From Actinobacillus indolicus (GTDB taxonomy: Bacteria > Pseudomonadota > Gammaproteobacteria > Enterobacterales > Pasteurellaceae), in assembly GCF_901764975.1 (NCBI RefSeq), contig NZ_CABFKH010000005.1:62001-126000 (forward strand): a stretch of DNA of 64,000 nt. The letters are read 5' to 3'. The stretch's first letter is position 1. The number at the start of each line of letters is the position of its first letter. The translations under genes and the position numbers were made by a program. Positions 41,487-49,790 of the stretch are shown in pieces. The notes under the pieces are model-generated. The model worked only from the letters and a program-made list of their open reading frames with translations. It was not told the DNA's origin and searched no databases.

Positions 41487-43079
41487 ATGTTGTGGTTTTT
41501 ATTCTGCGTAGCCGTATTAATTCTAGGCTATTTCGTTTATGGTAAAATCATCGAAAAAATCTTCGTGATTAACCCGAAAAAAACAACACCTGCATATTCA
41601 ATGCAAGATGGTGTTGACTATGTGCCAATGTCCAAAAAACGTATTTGGCTCATTCAGTTATTAAATATTGCAGGAACAGGTCCAATCTTTGGTCCTATCC
41701 TCGGTGCGTTATACGGACCAGTAGCGATGCTTTGGATCGTATTAGGTTGTATTTTCGCTGGTGCGGTACACGACTACTTCTGTGGTATGTTAAGTGTGCG
41801 TAACGGTGGTGCATCAATGCCTAACTTGGCGGGTAAATACTTAGGCCGTCCAGTTAAAGCATTTATTAACCTTTTAGCGGTAGTGTTACTCCTTTTAGTA
41901 GGGGTAGTATTCGTTGCAAGTCCAGCACAATTATTAAGTACTATCACTATGGATGTATTTGGTAACTCTGCGGGTGCATTGTCTTTAAATAATGCAGAAG
42001 AAATTGCACAAACAGCAACAGCGGCTGCAAGTGACATTACTGTATGGGGCATGGATAAACCAACTGTTATTGCAGTATGGACAACCATTATCTTTGGTTA
42101 TTATATCATAGCTACTCTTCTTCCTGTTGACAAAATCATCGGTCGTATCTATCCGTTCTTCGGTGCGTTACTCCTATTTATGTCAGTAGGTATGGTATAC
42201 GGTTTATTTACCAGCCACTTTAGTGCAACAGATCCTATTGATTTCTTCCGTACAATTGATGGTATGAGTGTTGAGAAGTTCTTCCAAAACTTCCAAGTAA
42301 AAGGTGATGTTCCAATTTGGCCACTATTATTCTTAACCATCTCTTGTGGTGCATTATCAGGCTTCCACGCAACGCAAACTCCATTAATGGCACGTTGTGC
42401 ACAAAATGAAAGCGAAGGTCGTTTCATTTTCTACGGTGCAATGATTGCTGAAGGTGTTATTGCGTTAATCTGGTGTATGGTTGGTTTAGCATTCTATGAA
42501 AACCCACAAGCGTTACAAGATGCTATCGCAGCAGGTTCACCATCTAAAGTGGTATATGATTCTTCACTTTACTTCTTAGGTTTCATTGGTGGTATCTTTG
42601 CGGTATTAGGTGTTGTTGTATTACCAATTACTTCGGGTGATACTGCATTCCGTGCAGCACGTTTAATCATTGCAGAGTTCTTTAACATTGAACAAAAAAC
42701 CTTAGTTAAACGTTTAATGATCTGTATTCCATTATTCGTAATTGGTTTTATTGTGTCAAAAATCGACTTCAGTATCTTATGGCGTTACTTCACTTGGGCA
42801 AACCAAACAACAGCAATGGTAATGTTATGGACTGCAGCAGCTTACTTATACCGCTACAATAAATTCCACTGGGTATGTACAATCCCTGCGGCATTTATCA
42901 GTACCGTATCATTTACCTTCCTAGCATACAACAAAATCGGCTTTGGCTTAGATTATGAATTATCTGTATGGATTGGCTTAGGTTTAACAGCAGCATGTAC
43001 TGTAGCATTCTTCACCATGTTAAAACCATTAGGTAAAGAAGACCCAGATATCTATGTTGATGATACAACAAAAGCATAA
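41487..43079 (+). CDS. cstA: CstA-family transporter (carbon starvation protein, short form)
   Basis: A 530-residue inner-membrane protein of the CstA/BtsT family, transporters implicated in uptake of peptides and pyruvate. Family blocks are LLNIAGTGPIFGPILGALYGP, GAVHDYFCGMLSVRNGG, SGFHATQTPLMARC and ITSGDTAFRAARL. E. coli CstA and BtsT have about 700 residues; this shorter type is common in Pasteurellaceae. The upstream CRP site suggests induction when sugars are scarce. The substrate is inferred only from the family. Confidence 0.88.
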   Translation: MLWFLFCVAVLILGYFVYGKIIEKIFVINPKKTTPAYSMQDGVDYVPMSKKRIWLIQLLNIAGTGPIFGPILGALYGPVAMLWIVLGCIFAGAVHDYFCGMLSVRNGGASMPNLAGKYLGRPVKAFINLLAVVLLLLVGVVFVASPAQLLSTITMDVFGNSAGALSLNNAEEIAQTATAAASDITVWGMDKPTVIAVWTTIIFGYYIIATLLPVDKIIGRIYPFFGALLLFMSVGMVYGLFTSHFSATDPIDFFRTIDGMSVEKFFQNFQVKGDVPIWPLLFLTISCGALSGFHATQTPLMARCAQNESEGRFIFYGAMIAEGVIALIWCMVGLAFYENPQALQDAIAAGSPSKVVYDSSLYFLGFIGGIFAVLGVVVLPITSGDTAFRAARLIIAEFFNIEQKTLVKRLMICIPLFVIGFIVSKIDFSILWRYFTWANQTTAMVMLWTAAAYLYRYNKFHWVCTIPAAFISTVSFTFLAYNKIGFGLDYELSVWIGLGLTAACTVAFFTMLKPLGKEDPDIYVDDTTKA

Positions 43080-43097
43080 TTGTTGAGTTATTGAACT

Positions 43098-43125
43098 AAG
43101 GGGCGAGTATTCGCCCCTTATGTTT
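43098..43125 (+). terminator. Hairpin after the CstA-family gene
   Basis: AAGGGGCGA, loop GTAT, TCGCCCCTT, followed by the short T-rich ATGTTTTA. It is a strong stem with a weak U-tract and may allow some read-through into yjjV, whose start is 17 bases beyond the stem. Confidence 0.65.
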
Positions 43126-43135
43126 TAGGAATAAA

Positions 43136-43936
43136 ATGCGTTTTTTTGATACTCACACACACCTAGACTATCTTGCTCAAGATCTCAATCTCTCTGTTTC
43201 ACAATTAATGCATAATGCTAAAGCTCAACAGGTGGAACGAATTTTAGTTGTGGCGATTTCTGCAAAAAATTTTGAGCAAGTGACCGCTTGTAGCCAAGCT
43301 GAACCCAACCATATTGTGTATGGCTTAGGCTTACATCCGCTTTATATTACCGAACATCAAACCACTGATTTAGATTTACTTGAAAGCTATTTGCAACGGC
43401 AAGATCCGCATTGTACGGCGATTGCCGAGATTGGTTTAGAACGAGCTGTGGAGACAGTTTGTACGCCTGAATTATGGCACAAGCAATGTGCGTTTTTAGA
43501 AGCGCAATTAGCGCTTGCCAAGCGGTATGATTTGCCTGTGAATTTACACTCTCGTAAAAGCCACGATCAGCTTTTTACGTTTTTGAAAAAAGCACAACTT
43601 GCTCGAACGGGTGTTGTACACGGGTTTGCAGGGAGTTATGAACAGGCAAAACGTTTTGTCGATTTAGGCTATAAAATTGGAGTTGGCGGTACGATTAGTT
43701 ATCAGAGAGCAAATAAAACCAGAGAAACAATGCGTAAATTGCCTTTGGAAAGTTTGTTACTTGAAACCGATGCCCCTGATATGCCTGTCTTTGGTTATCA
43801 AGGCGAGCCGAACCGTCCAGAGCGTTTAGTTGTCAGTTTTAACGCATTATGCGAATTACGCCGTGAAAAGCCTGAGCAGATTGCCGAAACCGTTTGGCAG
43901 ACAAGTGAAAGGTTATTTTGGTTAGGCTCTCGCTAA
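43136..43936 (+). CDS. yjjV: TatD-family metal-dependent hydrolase YjjV
   Basis: A 266-residue TatD-family hydrolase. The metal-binding residues are in FFDTHTHLDY (residues 3-12), AIAEIGLE, NLHSRKSHDQ, VVHGFAGS and LLETDAPDMPV. Short length and the branch-specific GYQGEPNRPE point to YjjV over TatD or YcfH. TatD relatives act as 3'-5' exonucleases or D-aminoacyl hydrolases; the YjjV substrate is not established. Its last 15 bases overlap the end of comF on the other strand. Confidence 0.88.
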   Translation: MRFFDTHTHLDYLAQDLNLSVSQLMHNAKAQQVERILVVAISAKNFEQVTACSQAEPNHIVYGLGLHPLYITEHQTTDLDLLESYLQRQDPHCTAIAEIGLERAVETVCTPELWHKQCAFLEAQLALAKRYDLPVNLHSRKSHDQLFTFLKKAQLARTGVVHGFAGSYEQAKRFVDLGYKIGVGGTISYQRANKTRETMRKLPLESLLLETDAPDMPVFGYQGEPNRPERLVVSFNALCELRREKPEQIAETVWQTSERLFWLGSR

Positions 43937-44599
43937 CGCCCACACCTGAATTTCCTTTACCCCCTGTTTGAGTAATTCAGCACAGATGGCATTCAAGGTT
44001 GAGCCAGTAGTGACCACATCATCTACAATCGCTACTCGTTGATAAGGCTGTTTCGGTTGATAAATAAAAGCCCCTCGTAGATTTTTACGGCGTTCTTGCC
44101 CTGTTAGCTCTCGTTGCGGTTGGGTGGCTCGAATACGTTGTAAACTCTCTTTATCCATTGGCAGATGAAGCCATTTTGCTAAATGCTGGGCTAATAGTAC
44201 CGCTTGATTGTAGCCTCGTTGCCATTCCCGTTGCCAATATAAAGGCACGGGCAAAATCACTTCGGGCAATGTGAGCTGATGTGTTCGTCTAGCTTGATAA
44301 ATAGCAAGGAGCAACAGCCGTGCTAACGGTTGATCAAGCCAATATTGCTGTTGAAATTTGAAACGGTGGATCCATTCTGCAAGCGGTGGTTTATATTGGG
44401 AAATTTGCACAATACGATGCCATTTAGGTTCGTTCTTTAAACAATTTCCACAGTAATTGTGATCGCTTAATAGTAAACTTCCACAACCACCACAATAGCA
44501 GTGGCGTTTTAGCAGTGCATTACAACGGCTACAAATACCGTGTGATGCAATGGCAAGCTGTCTGTCGCAATGTACACAGCGAAATCCCCAGTCGTTCAT
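43922..44599 (-). CDS. comF: Competence protein ComF (phosphoribosyltransferase-like)
   Basis: ComF is needed for natural transformation, probably for handling the single-stranded DNA that enters the cytoplasm. The 225-residue protein has three or four CXXC pairs in the first 55 residues, forming the zinc ribbon (CVHC, CSRC, CYCGGC, CGNC). It ends with a phosphoribosyltransferase domain carrying VAIVDDVVTTGST (near residue 190). A candidate CRP/CRP-S site lies 62-82 bases upstream, the position used by the competence regulon in H. influenzae, where comF (com101A) is Sxy-dependent. Confidence 0.9.
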   Translation of the reverse strand: MNDWGFRCVHCDRQLAIASHGICSRCNALLKRHCYCGGCGSLLLSDHNYCGNCLKNEPKWHRIVQISQYKPPLAEWIHRFKFQQQYWLDQPLARLLLLAIYQARRTHQLTLPEVILPVPLYWQREWQRGYNQAVLLAQHLAKWLHLPMDKESLQRIRATQPQRELTGQERRKNLRGAFIYQPKQPYQRVAIVDDVVTTGSTLNAICAELLKQGVKEIQVWALARA

Positions 44600-44660
44600 C
44601 TTTTCCCCAATAGCTTTTTTCTTTGAACTCTATCAAGTTTTTTAAGAGAAGTTTGGGGAA

Positions 44661-44682
44661 TTTTTGTGACACGGATCGAAAA
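44661..44682 (-). promoter_or_regulatory. Candidate CRP/CRP-S (Sxy-dependent) site for comF
   Basis: Plus-strand reading TTTTTGTGACACGGATCGAAAA: TGTGA, six bases, TCGAA, with symmetric T/A flanks. One half fits standard CRP. The other departs from TCACA and has the G (C on the minus strand) characteristic of CRP-S sites. It faces comF; the plus-strand neighbour starts too close for it to act there. Confidence 0.6.
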
Positions 44683-44722
44683 AAGAGTAAAATTTCATAG
44701 ATTAAACATAAAAGGAGATGTT

Positions 44723-45532
44723 ATGCAAAAGCCAACTGCCCCAATCAAAATTGTGTTTTTTGATATTGATGAAACCTTGTATTACAAAAAAGAAACCCGT
44801 ATTCCGCTGTCTATTTCAGAGCAAGTACTTCCTCGCTTACGAGCTAAAGGGATTATCCCAGCGATTGCCACAGGTAGAACTCACGGGGCTTTTCCTAAAG
44901 CAATCAAGCCGTTAATGAATGAAAAAGGTTTTGATCTGTTTGTGACGACAAACGGGCAATATAACCTTTATCGAGATCAGGTTATCAGTGAATATCCGCT
45001 AACGACTGAACGTATTGAGCGTATATTAGCCAAACTGCAGGCGTTGCAGATTGAGTATGCGTTTGTGACTGCAGAACAAATTGCGGTGTCTAAAAATACG
45101 GCGGAAGTTGAAGAGTCGTTGCGTCCAATTAAAGAAGATTATATTGTCGATCCGAATTTTTATTTGGATCACTCGGTTATTCAACTATTGGCGTTCTTTC
45201 CACAAGAACGCACGGAAGAAGTTATTCGCTCAGGAATTTTAGAAGATGATTTGAAAGAAGTGCGTTGGCATAAATATTCGGTGGATTTGCTGAATAAAAA
45301 CAATTCAAAAGCACGTGGTATTCAAGATGTGCTTAATCATTTTGGCTTTGGTATTGAAAATGCGATGGCGTTTGGCGATGGTTTAAATGATTTGGAAATG
45401 ATTGCTACCGTAGGTTTTGGGGTTGCAATGGGTAATGCGGAAGATGAGTTAAAAGCGGTGGCAGATTATGTCACTTTGCCGATTGAACAAGATGGCATTT
45501 TGGTGGCTTTAGAAAAGTTAGGGGTGATTTAA
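44723..45532 (+). CDS. Cof-type HAD-family phosphatase
   Basis: A 269-residue HAD-IIB hydrolase. Motif I is VFFDIDETLY (nucleophile aspartate near residue 13), followed by ATGRTHGAFP, TTNGQYN and motif IV AFGDGLNDLEM near residue 225. Such enzymes dephosphorylate sugar phosphates, FMN or PLP; the substrate cannot be read from sequence. AAGGAG before ATG 44723 decides the start; the frame extends to 44666 but overlaps the comF control region. Confidence 0.85.
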   Translation: MQKPTAPIKIVFFDIDETLYYKKETRIPLSISEQVLPRLRAKGIIPAIATGRTHGAFPKAIKPLMNEKGFDLFVTTNGQYNLYRDQVISEYPLTTERIERILAKLQALQIEYAFVTAEQIAVSKNTAEVEESLRPIKEDYIVDPNFYLDHSVIQLLAFFPQERTEEVIRSGILEDDLKEVRWHKYSVDLLNKNNSKARGIQDVLNHFGFGIENAMAFGDGLNDLEMIATVGFGVAMGNAEDELKAVADYVTLPIEQDGILVALEKLGVI

Positions 45533-45672
45533 AACCTTTTGTATTTAAGATTATCTCAGGCAAATTTTCTTATCCCATTTTCAATAATGTTAGATTATGG
45601 TATAGTTCGCACTTTAATAATTGGCTTCTCATTCTCATCTGAATGGGAGAGTTTAGCCCAAGAATTGTAGTA

Positions 45673-45966
45673 ATGGCAAAGCAAGATTCAGATTGTATTA
45701 CCTTAGATCTGTTCGAAAATATGCCAAAAGTTGGGCGACCACGTACAAATCCCCTTAGCCGAGAACAACAACTTCGTATTAATAAACGGAATCAGCTTAG
45801 ACGAGATCGCTCATCTGGCTTAAGACGAGTCGAGTTGAAGTTACATTCGGATTTGGTGGAGGCATTGGAACAAGAATCAGCGGTAAAAGGACTGTCTCGA
45901 GGACAGTTGATTGAACTCATTTTAAACGATTATCTCAATGGCGATGCTATTGAATTGAGCAAATAA
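45673..45966 (+). CDS. ybfE: YbfE-family DNA-binding-like protein upstream of fldA
   Basis: A 97-residue protein matching E. coli YbfE: TLDLFEN, GRPRTNPLSREQQLRINKRNQ, RRVELKL and a C-terminal ribbon-helix-helix-like segment (SRGQLIELILNDYL). In E. coli ybfE is LexA-regulated and lies next to fldA-fur, as here. I see no CTG-N10-CAG box in front of this copy. ATG 45673 is preferred to the upstream start at 45643. It is 12 bases before fldA. Confidence 0.85.
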   Translation: MAKQDSDCITLDLFENMPKVGRPRTNPLSREQQLRINKRNQLRRDRSSGLRRVELKLHSDLVEALEQESAVKGLSRGQLIELILNDYLNGDAIELSK

Positions 45967-45978
45967 TAGGTATTTTAA

Positions 45979-46503
45979 ATGGCAGTTGTCGGTTTATTTT
46001 ACGGTAGTGACACCGGAAACACAGAAAACATTTCTAAAATGATTCAAAAACAACTAGGTGCTAACCTAGTGGATATTCGTGATATTGCAAAAAGCACGAA
46101 AGAAGACATCGAAGCTTACGATTTCTTATTAATTGGTATCCCAACATGGTATTACGGCGAATCTCAAGCAGATTGGGATGACTTTATGCCGACGTTAAAA
46201 GAGATTGATTTTACGGGCAAAATTGTGGGTATCTTTGGTTGTGGCGACCAAGAAGACTATGCCGAGTATTTCTGTGATGCAATGGGGACGGTTCGTGATG
46301 TGATTGAACCAAATGGCGGCACTATTGTGGGTCATTGGTCAACAGAAGGCTATACTTTTGAAGCATCTCAAGCATTAATTGATGATGAGACCTTTGTCGG
46401 TTTATGTATTGACGAAGATCGCCAACCAGAACTAACCGAAGAGCGCGTAAACCGTTGGTGTAAACAGATTTTTGATGAAATGTATTTAGCGGAATTAGCT
46501 TAA
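45979..46503 (+). CDS. fldA: Flavodoxin I
   Basis: A 174-residue FMN-binding electron carrier. The phosphate loop GSDTGNTENISK (residues 9-20), the GIPTWYYGESQADWDDF loop with its FMN-stacking tryptophan and tyrosine, and FGCGDQEDYAEYFCDA identify a long-chain flavodoxin. It donates electrons to radical-SAM activases such as PflA, present in this window, and BioB. It is co-transcribed with fur. Confidence 0.96.
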   Translation: MAVVGLFYGSDTGNTENISKMIQKQLGANLVDIRDIAKSTKEDIEAYDFLLIGIPTWYYGESQADWDDFMPTLKEIDFTGKIVGIFGCGDQEDYAEYFCDAMGTVRDVIEPNGGTIVGHWSTEGYTFEASQALIDDETFVGLCIDEDRQPELTEERVNRWCKQIFDEMYLAELA

Positions 46504-46522
46504 TATATCTATTGGAGGATAT

Positions 46523-46969
46523 ATGTCAGAAGAAAATGTGAAACTATTAAAAAAAGTGGGTTTAAAGGTGACAGAGCCTCGCTTGACAATTTTGGAGCTC
46601 ATGCAACAAACTCGCGACCAAATGCAACATTTTTCAGCGGAAGACATTTATAAATTACTCTTAGAGAAACAGTCTGAAATTGGTTTAGCGACGGTTTATC
46701 GTGTATTAAATCAGTTTGAAGAAGTCGATATCTTGACTCGTCATAATTTTGATGCGAATAAAGCAGTCTATGAACTGAATATGAACCACCAACATGACCA
46801 TATTATCTGTATGGACTGTGGCAAAGTATTTGAGTTTAAAGATTCTGAAATTGAACGCCGTCAGCGTGAAATTAGTCAACAACATGGAATTGAGCTTGCA
46901 AACCATAGTCTTTATCTTTATGGTAAATGTAGTAATATCCAAAAATGTGATGAAAAAGAGAAAAAATAA
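46523..46969 (+). CDS. fur: Ferric uptake regulator Fur
   Basis: Fur is the iron-dependent repressor of iron-uptake genes. The 148-residue protein has the winged-helix DNA-binding domain (VTEPRLTILELM, IGLATVYRVLNQFEEV) and the metal sites HHF-like HQHDHIICMDCGKV with the CXXC pair (near residue 93) and C-terminal cysteines. GGAGG is placed 8 bases before the ATG. Order ybfE-fldA-fur is conserved with Enterobacteriaceae. Confidence 0.96.
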   Translation: MSEENVKLLKKVGLKVTEPRLTILELMQQTRDQMQHFSAEDIYKLLLEKQSEIGLATVYRVLNQFEEVDILTRHNFDANKAVYELNMNHQHDHIICMDCGKVFEFKDSEIERRQREISQQHGIELANHSLYLYGKCSNIQKCDEKEKK

Positions 46970-46999
46970 TTTCTCTTTATTATCGGGTAAATCATGATC

Positions 47000-47042
47000 A
47001 AGCGGTGAGATTTTGTAAAATTTTTGCAACATCTCACCGCTT
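47000..47042 (+). terminator. Hairpin of two inverted uptake sequences after fur
   Basis: AAGCGGTGAGAT (47000-47011) pairs perfectly with ATCTCACCGCTT (47031-47042) around a 19-base loop with TTTTTGC. There is no T-run after the stem on the plus strand, so it may be a weak terminator or only a pair of uptake sites. Confidence 0.6.
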
Positions 47043-47068
47043 ACGTCTATCTAGTGAATTGAAATTTT

Positions 47069-49738
47069 ATGTCAGAGAATATTCCAAATAGTGTGCCTGC
47101 AAAGGTGAGACAACCTAGAAAAATTTCACCCTTTTGGCTGTTGCCGATAGTGGCTTTTGCCATTGGTTGTTTACTGTTCTTTCAAATTCTGAAAGAGCAG
47201 GGGGAAACCATTACGATTCGTTTCCATGAAGGAGATGGGATTACCGCTGGGAAAACGGTTATTCGTTATCAAGGTTTACAAATAGGTCAGGTTAAAAAAG
47301 TCTATTTTGTTGATAATCTGACGGGCATCCAAGTGGATGCGGAGATTAATCCTGAAGCGAAGTCAGTGCTACGTGAAGGGACGAAATTTTGGCTTGTGAA
47401 ACCAAGTGCTTCATTGGCGGGGGGTTCTGGCTTAGATGCGCTTGTTTCAGGAAACTATATCACATTGCAACCTAGCGAAAATAGTGAGGCTCAGAGCCAA
47501 TATGAATTTACCGCAGAAGAAGAGCCACCAGCAATCAGTGTGACGGATGGTGATCTCTTAGTCAAACTTGTTTCATCAGATCTTGGATCGATCACCGTTG
47601 GTGCAAGTGTATATTTCCGTAAGGTTCCTGTCGGTAATATTGCCGATTATCGTTTTACTCGCGATCAAAAACAGGTCGAAATTGATCTCGTGATTGATAA
47701 AAAGTATGCGAATTTAGTGAAAAAAGAGAGCCATTTCTGGAATATCAGTGGTATTAATTTAACTGCGGGTCTATCTGGTGTGAATGTCAATGTAGATAGC
47801 TTTGCATCTATTGTTCAAGGTGCAGTTGCTTTTGACTCGCCAGATGATTCTGAAATTGCTGATCAGGGACAAAAATTTCATTTGTACGAAAATTTAAAAG
47901 CCGCTCAGCGTGGGATCAGCGTGAGTATTACTTTACCCATGGTACCCAATTTAAAAATAAATGAAACGCCCGTGTATTATCAAAATATCCAAGTGGGCAT
48001 TTTATCTTATTTAAATATGCAGCCAGAGGAAATTGCCCCTCCAAAAGAGGATAAAAATGAACCTTTAGAACTGATGCGAGGTACATTATTAATTGATCCT
48101 AATTATGCAGACTTATTAAGATCAGGAAGTCAAATTTTAATTAAAGAGCCTAAGTTTAGTCTAAATAAAGAGCAAGTGAGTAAATTAGGTGAGTTACTCA
48201 GAGGCGTATATTTTGAAATTGAAAAAGGTGAAGGTAATCCGACATTCAGTTTCAATGCATTAAAAGAATCCGATTATCTTTTGAGCCGTCCTAATATTCT
48301 TGCTTTTCAACTTGTATCGCCTCAAGCCTATGGTGTAGAACAAGGACAAGGCATTTACTATAACGATGTTCAAATCGGTGAAATTTTAAAACGACAGGTC
48401 TCTTTAGAAGGAGTCGCTTTTCAAGCGATTATTTATCCTCCTTATCGAAATCTTGTGGCTGGTAATACGAAGTTTGTGGCGATTTCTAATATTGATATGT
48501 CAGTAAGTCTAGATGGATTAAGGGTTCATGCGGGTTCTCCTTCAGATTGGTTAAAAGGCGGTATCCGAATTTTACCAAGTAAAGAGGAAGGTGAAGCCAA
48601 AAAACAGTATCCACTTTATAAAGATGTTGATAGTGCAGAGGCTGGCATTGTAAGTGTAGAGAAAAAAGCAACACTCACATTGTCTGCTAATGATTTGACT
48701 AGCATTGATAAGGGTTCGGTTGTGCTATACCGTAATTTCCCTATCGGTGAAGTATTAAGCATTCGCCCTCTAAAAGCGAAATTTGATGTTGATCTCTTTA
48801 TTGAGCCGAAATATCGTCATTTAGTGACAGACAATAGCCGTTTCTGGATTGAGCCAGCAACGGAAGTGGATATTTCAACGAGTGGCTTGAATGTGAAAAT
48901 GGGTTCTCTGATGAGAACATTAAAAGGGGCAATCAGTTTTGATAATAACGGTTCAAAAGGCAATAAAACCCTTTATGCTAGTTATGATAAAGCGACATCG
49001 GGTAATACTTATATTACACTGATTGCTCAAGATGCCTCAAAACTCAGTAAAGGTATGCCAATTAAATATATGGGGCTAACCATTGGTAAAGTCGAATCGC
49101 TTCAGCTAGATAATGCAAAAAAACAGGTGAAAGCCACCGCTTACATTGAAGGGCAGTATTATCCTTTAGTGGCGAAAGCAGGCAGTAAGTTTAGTGCAAT
49201 TTCGCCTGAAATTGATACTACAGGCTTTAAAAATCTGGATGCAATGATTCAAAACTATATTAATGTGGATGCTGGTAGCGGAGAGCGAAAAACGCAATTC
49301 CAATTAGCTGATACTGATACGGTGAAAACTCAATATGCGGATGGATTCCCAATTATTGTAGAAACAACAGATGCAAATGGTATTACACCTCAAGCACCAG
49401 TAATGTACCGTGGAATGCAAGTGGGGATTGTGAATCGCTTAAGCTTGAGTGAATTAGGGGATAGAGTACTTATTCACTTACGTATTGCAAACCAACATAA
49501 GCATCTTGTTCGTAAAAATAGTGAATTCTGGGTATCTTCTGGCTATACGATGGATATTAGTTTGGCGGGCGTCAGTATGAATTCTGGAACAATGTCGCAG
49601 TTATTCAACGGTGGAATTAGTTTCTCAACGCCATCAGGTAGAGTAGTCCAACCTCAAGCAGAAGCTAACAGACGATTCCTATTACAACGTAAATTACCTG
49701 AAGAGGCTTTGGGCTGGGATCAGGGAATTGCAGAGTAA
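47069..49738 (+). CDS. letB: Seven-MCE-domain intermembrane lipid-transport protein LetB (YebT)
   Basis: LetB forms a long hexameric tunnel that bridges the periplasm for lipid movement. The 889-residue protein has one N-terminal membrane helix (about residues 22-42) and seven MCE repeats, each with a Y/F-x-x-x-x-V/I-G element: starting near residues 46, 160, 280, 405, 530, 650 and 765. E. coli LetB has 877 residues and seven repeats; PqiB has three. letA, normally adjacent upstream, is absent here; fur occupies that place. Confidence 0.93.
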   Translation: MSENIPNSVPAKVRQPRKISPFWLLPIVAFAIGCLLFFQILKEQGETITIRFHEGDGITAGKTVIRYQGLQIGQVKKVYFVDNLTGIQVDAEINPEAKSVLREGTKFWLVKPSASLAGGSGLDALVSGNYITLQPSENSEAQSQYEFTAEEEPPAISVTDGDLLVKLVSSDLGSITVGASVYFRKVPVGNIADYRFTRDQKQVEIDLVIDKKYANLVKKESHFWNISGINLTAGLSGVNVNVDSFASIVQGAVAFDSPDDSEIADQGQKFHLYENLKAAQRGISVSITLPMVPNLKINETPVYYQNIQVGILSYLNMQPEEIAPPKEDKNEPLELMRGTLLIDPNYADLLRSGSQILIKEPKFSLNKEQVSKLGELLRGVYFEIEKGEGNPTFSFNALKESDYLLSRPNILAFQLVSPQAYGVEQGQGIYYNDVQIGEILKRQVSLEGVAFQAIIYPPYRNLVAGNTKFVAISNIDMSVSLDGLRVHAGSPSDWLKGGIRILPSKEEGEAKKQYPLYKDVDSAEAGIVSVEKKATLTLSANDLTSIDKGSVVLYRNFPIGEVLSIRPLKAKFDVDLFIEPKYRHLVTDNSRFWIEPATEVDISTSGLNVKMGSLMRTLKGAISFDNNGSKGNKTLYASYDKATSGNTYITLIAQDASKLSKGMPIKYMGLTIGKVESLQLDNAKKQVKATAYIEGQYYPLVAKAGSKFSAISPEIDTTGFKNLDAMIQNYINVDAGSGERKTQFQLADTDTVKTQYADGFPIIVETTDANGITPQAPVMYRGMQVGIVNRLSLSELGDRVLIHLRIANQHKHLVRKNSEFWVSSGYTMDISLAGVSMNSGTMSQLFNGGISFSTPSGRVVQPQAEANRRFLLQRKLPEEALGWDQGIAE

Positions 49739-49747
49739 GTAAATAAC

Positions 49748-49774
49748 AAGCCGCACATTTATATGCGGCTTTTT
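49748..49774. terminator. Terminator between letB and gnd
   Basis: AAGCCGCA (49748-49755) pairs with TGCGGCTT (49764-49771), followed by TTT. It lies between convergent genes. Confidence 0.9.
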
Positions 49775-49790
49775 GTATCAATAAAGTTAA

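Noticed and set aside
45533-45672. LexA box or Fur box before ybfE
   Set aside because: No CTG-N10-CAG is present. AGATGAGAATGAGAA on the minus strand only weakly resembles a Fur box, so I did not annotate it.
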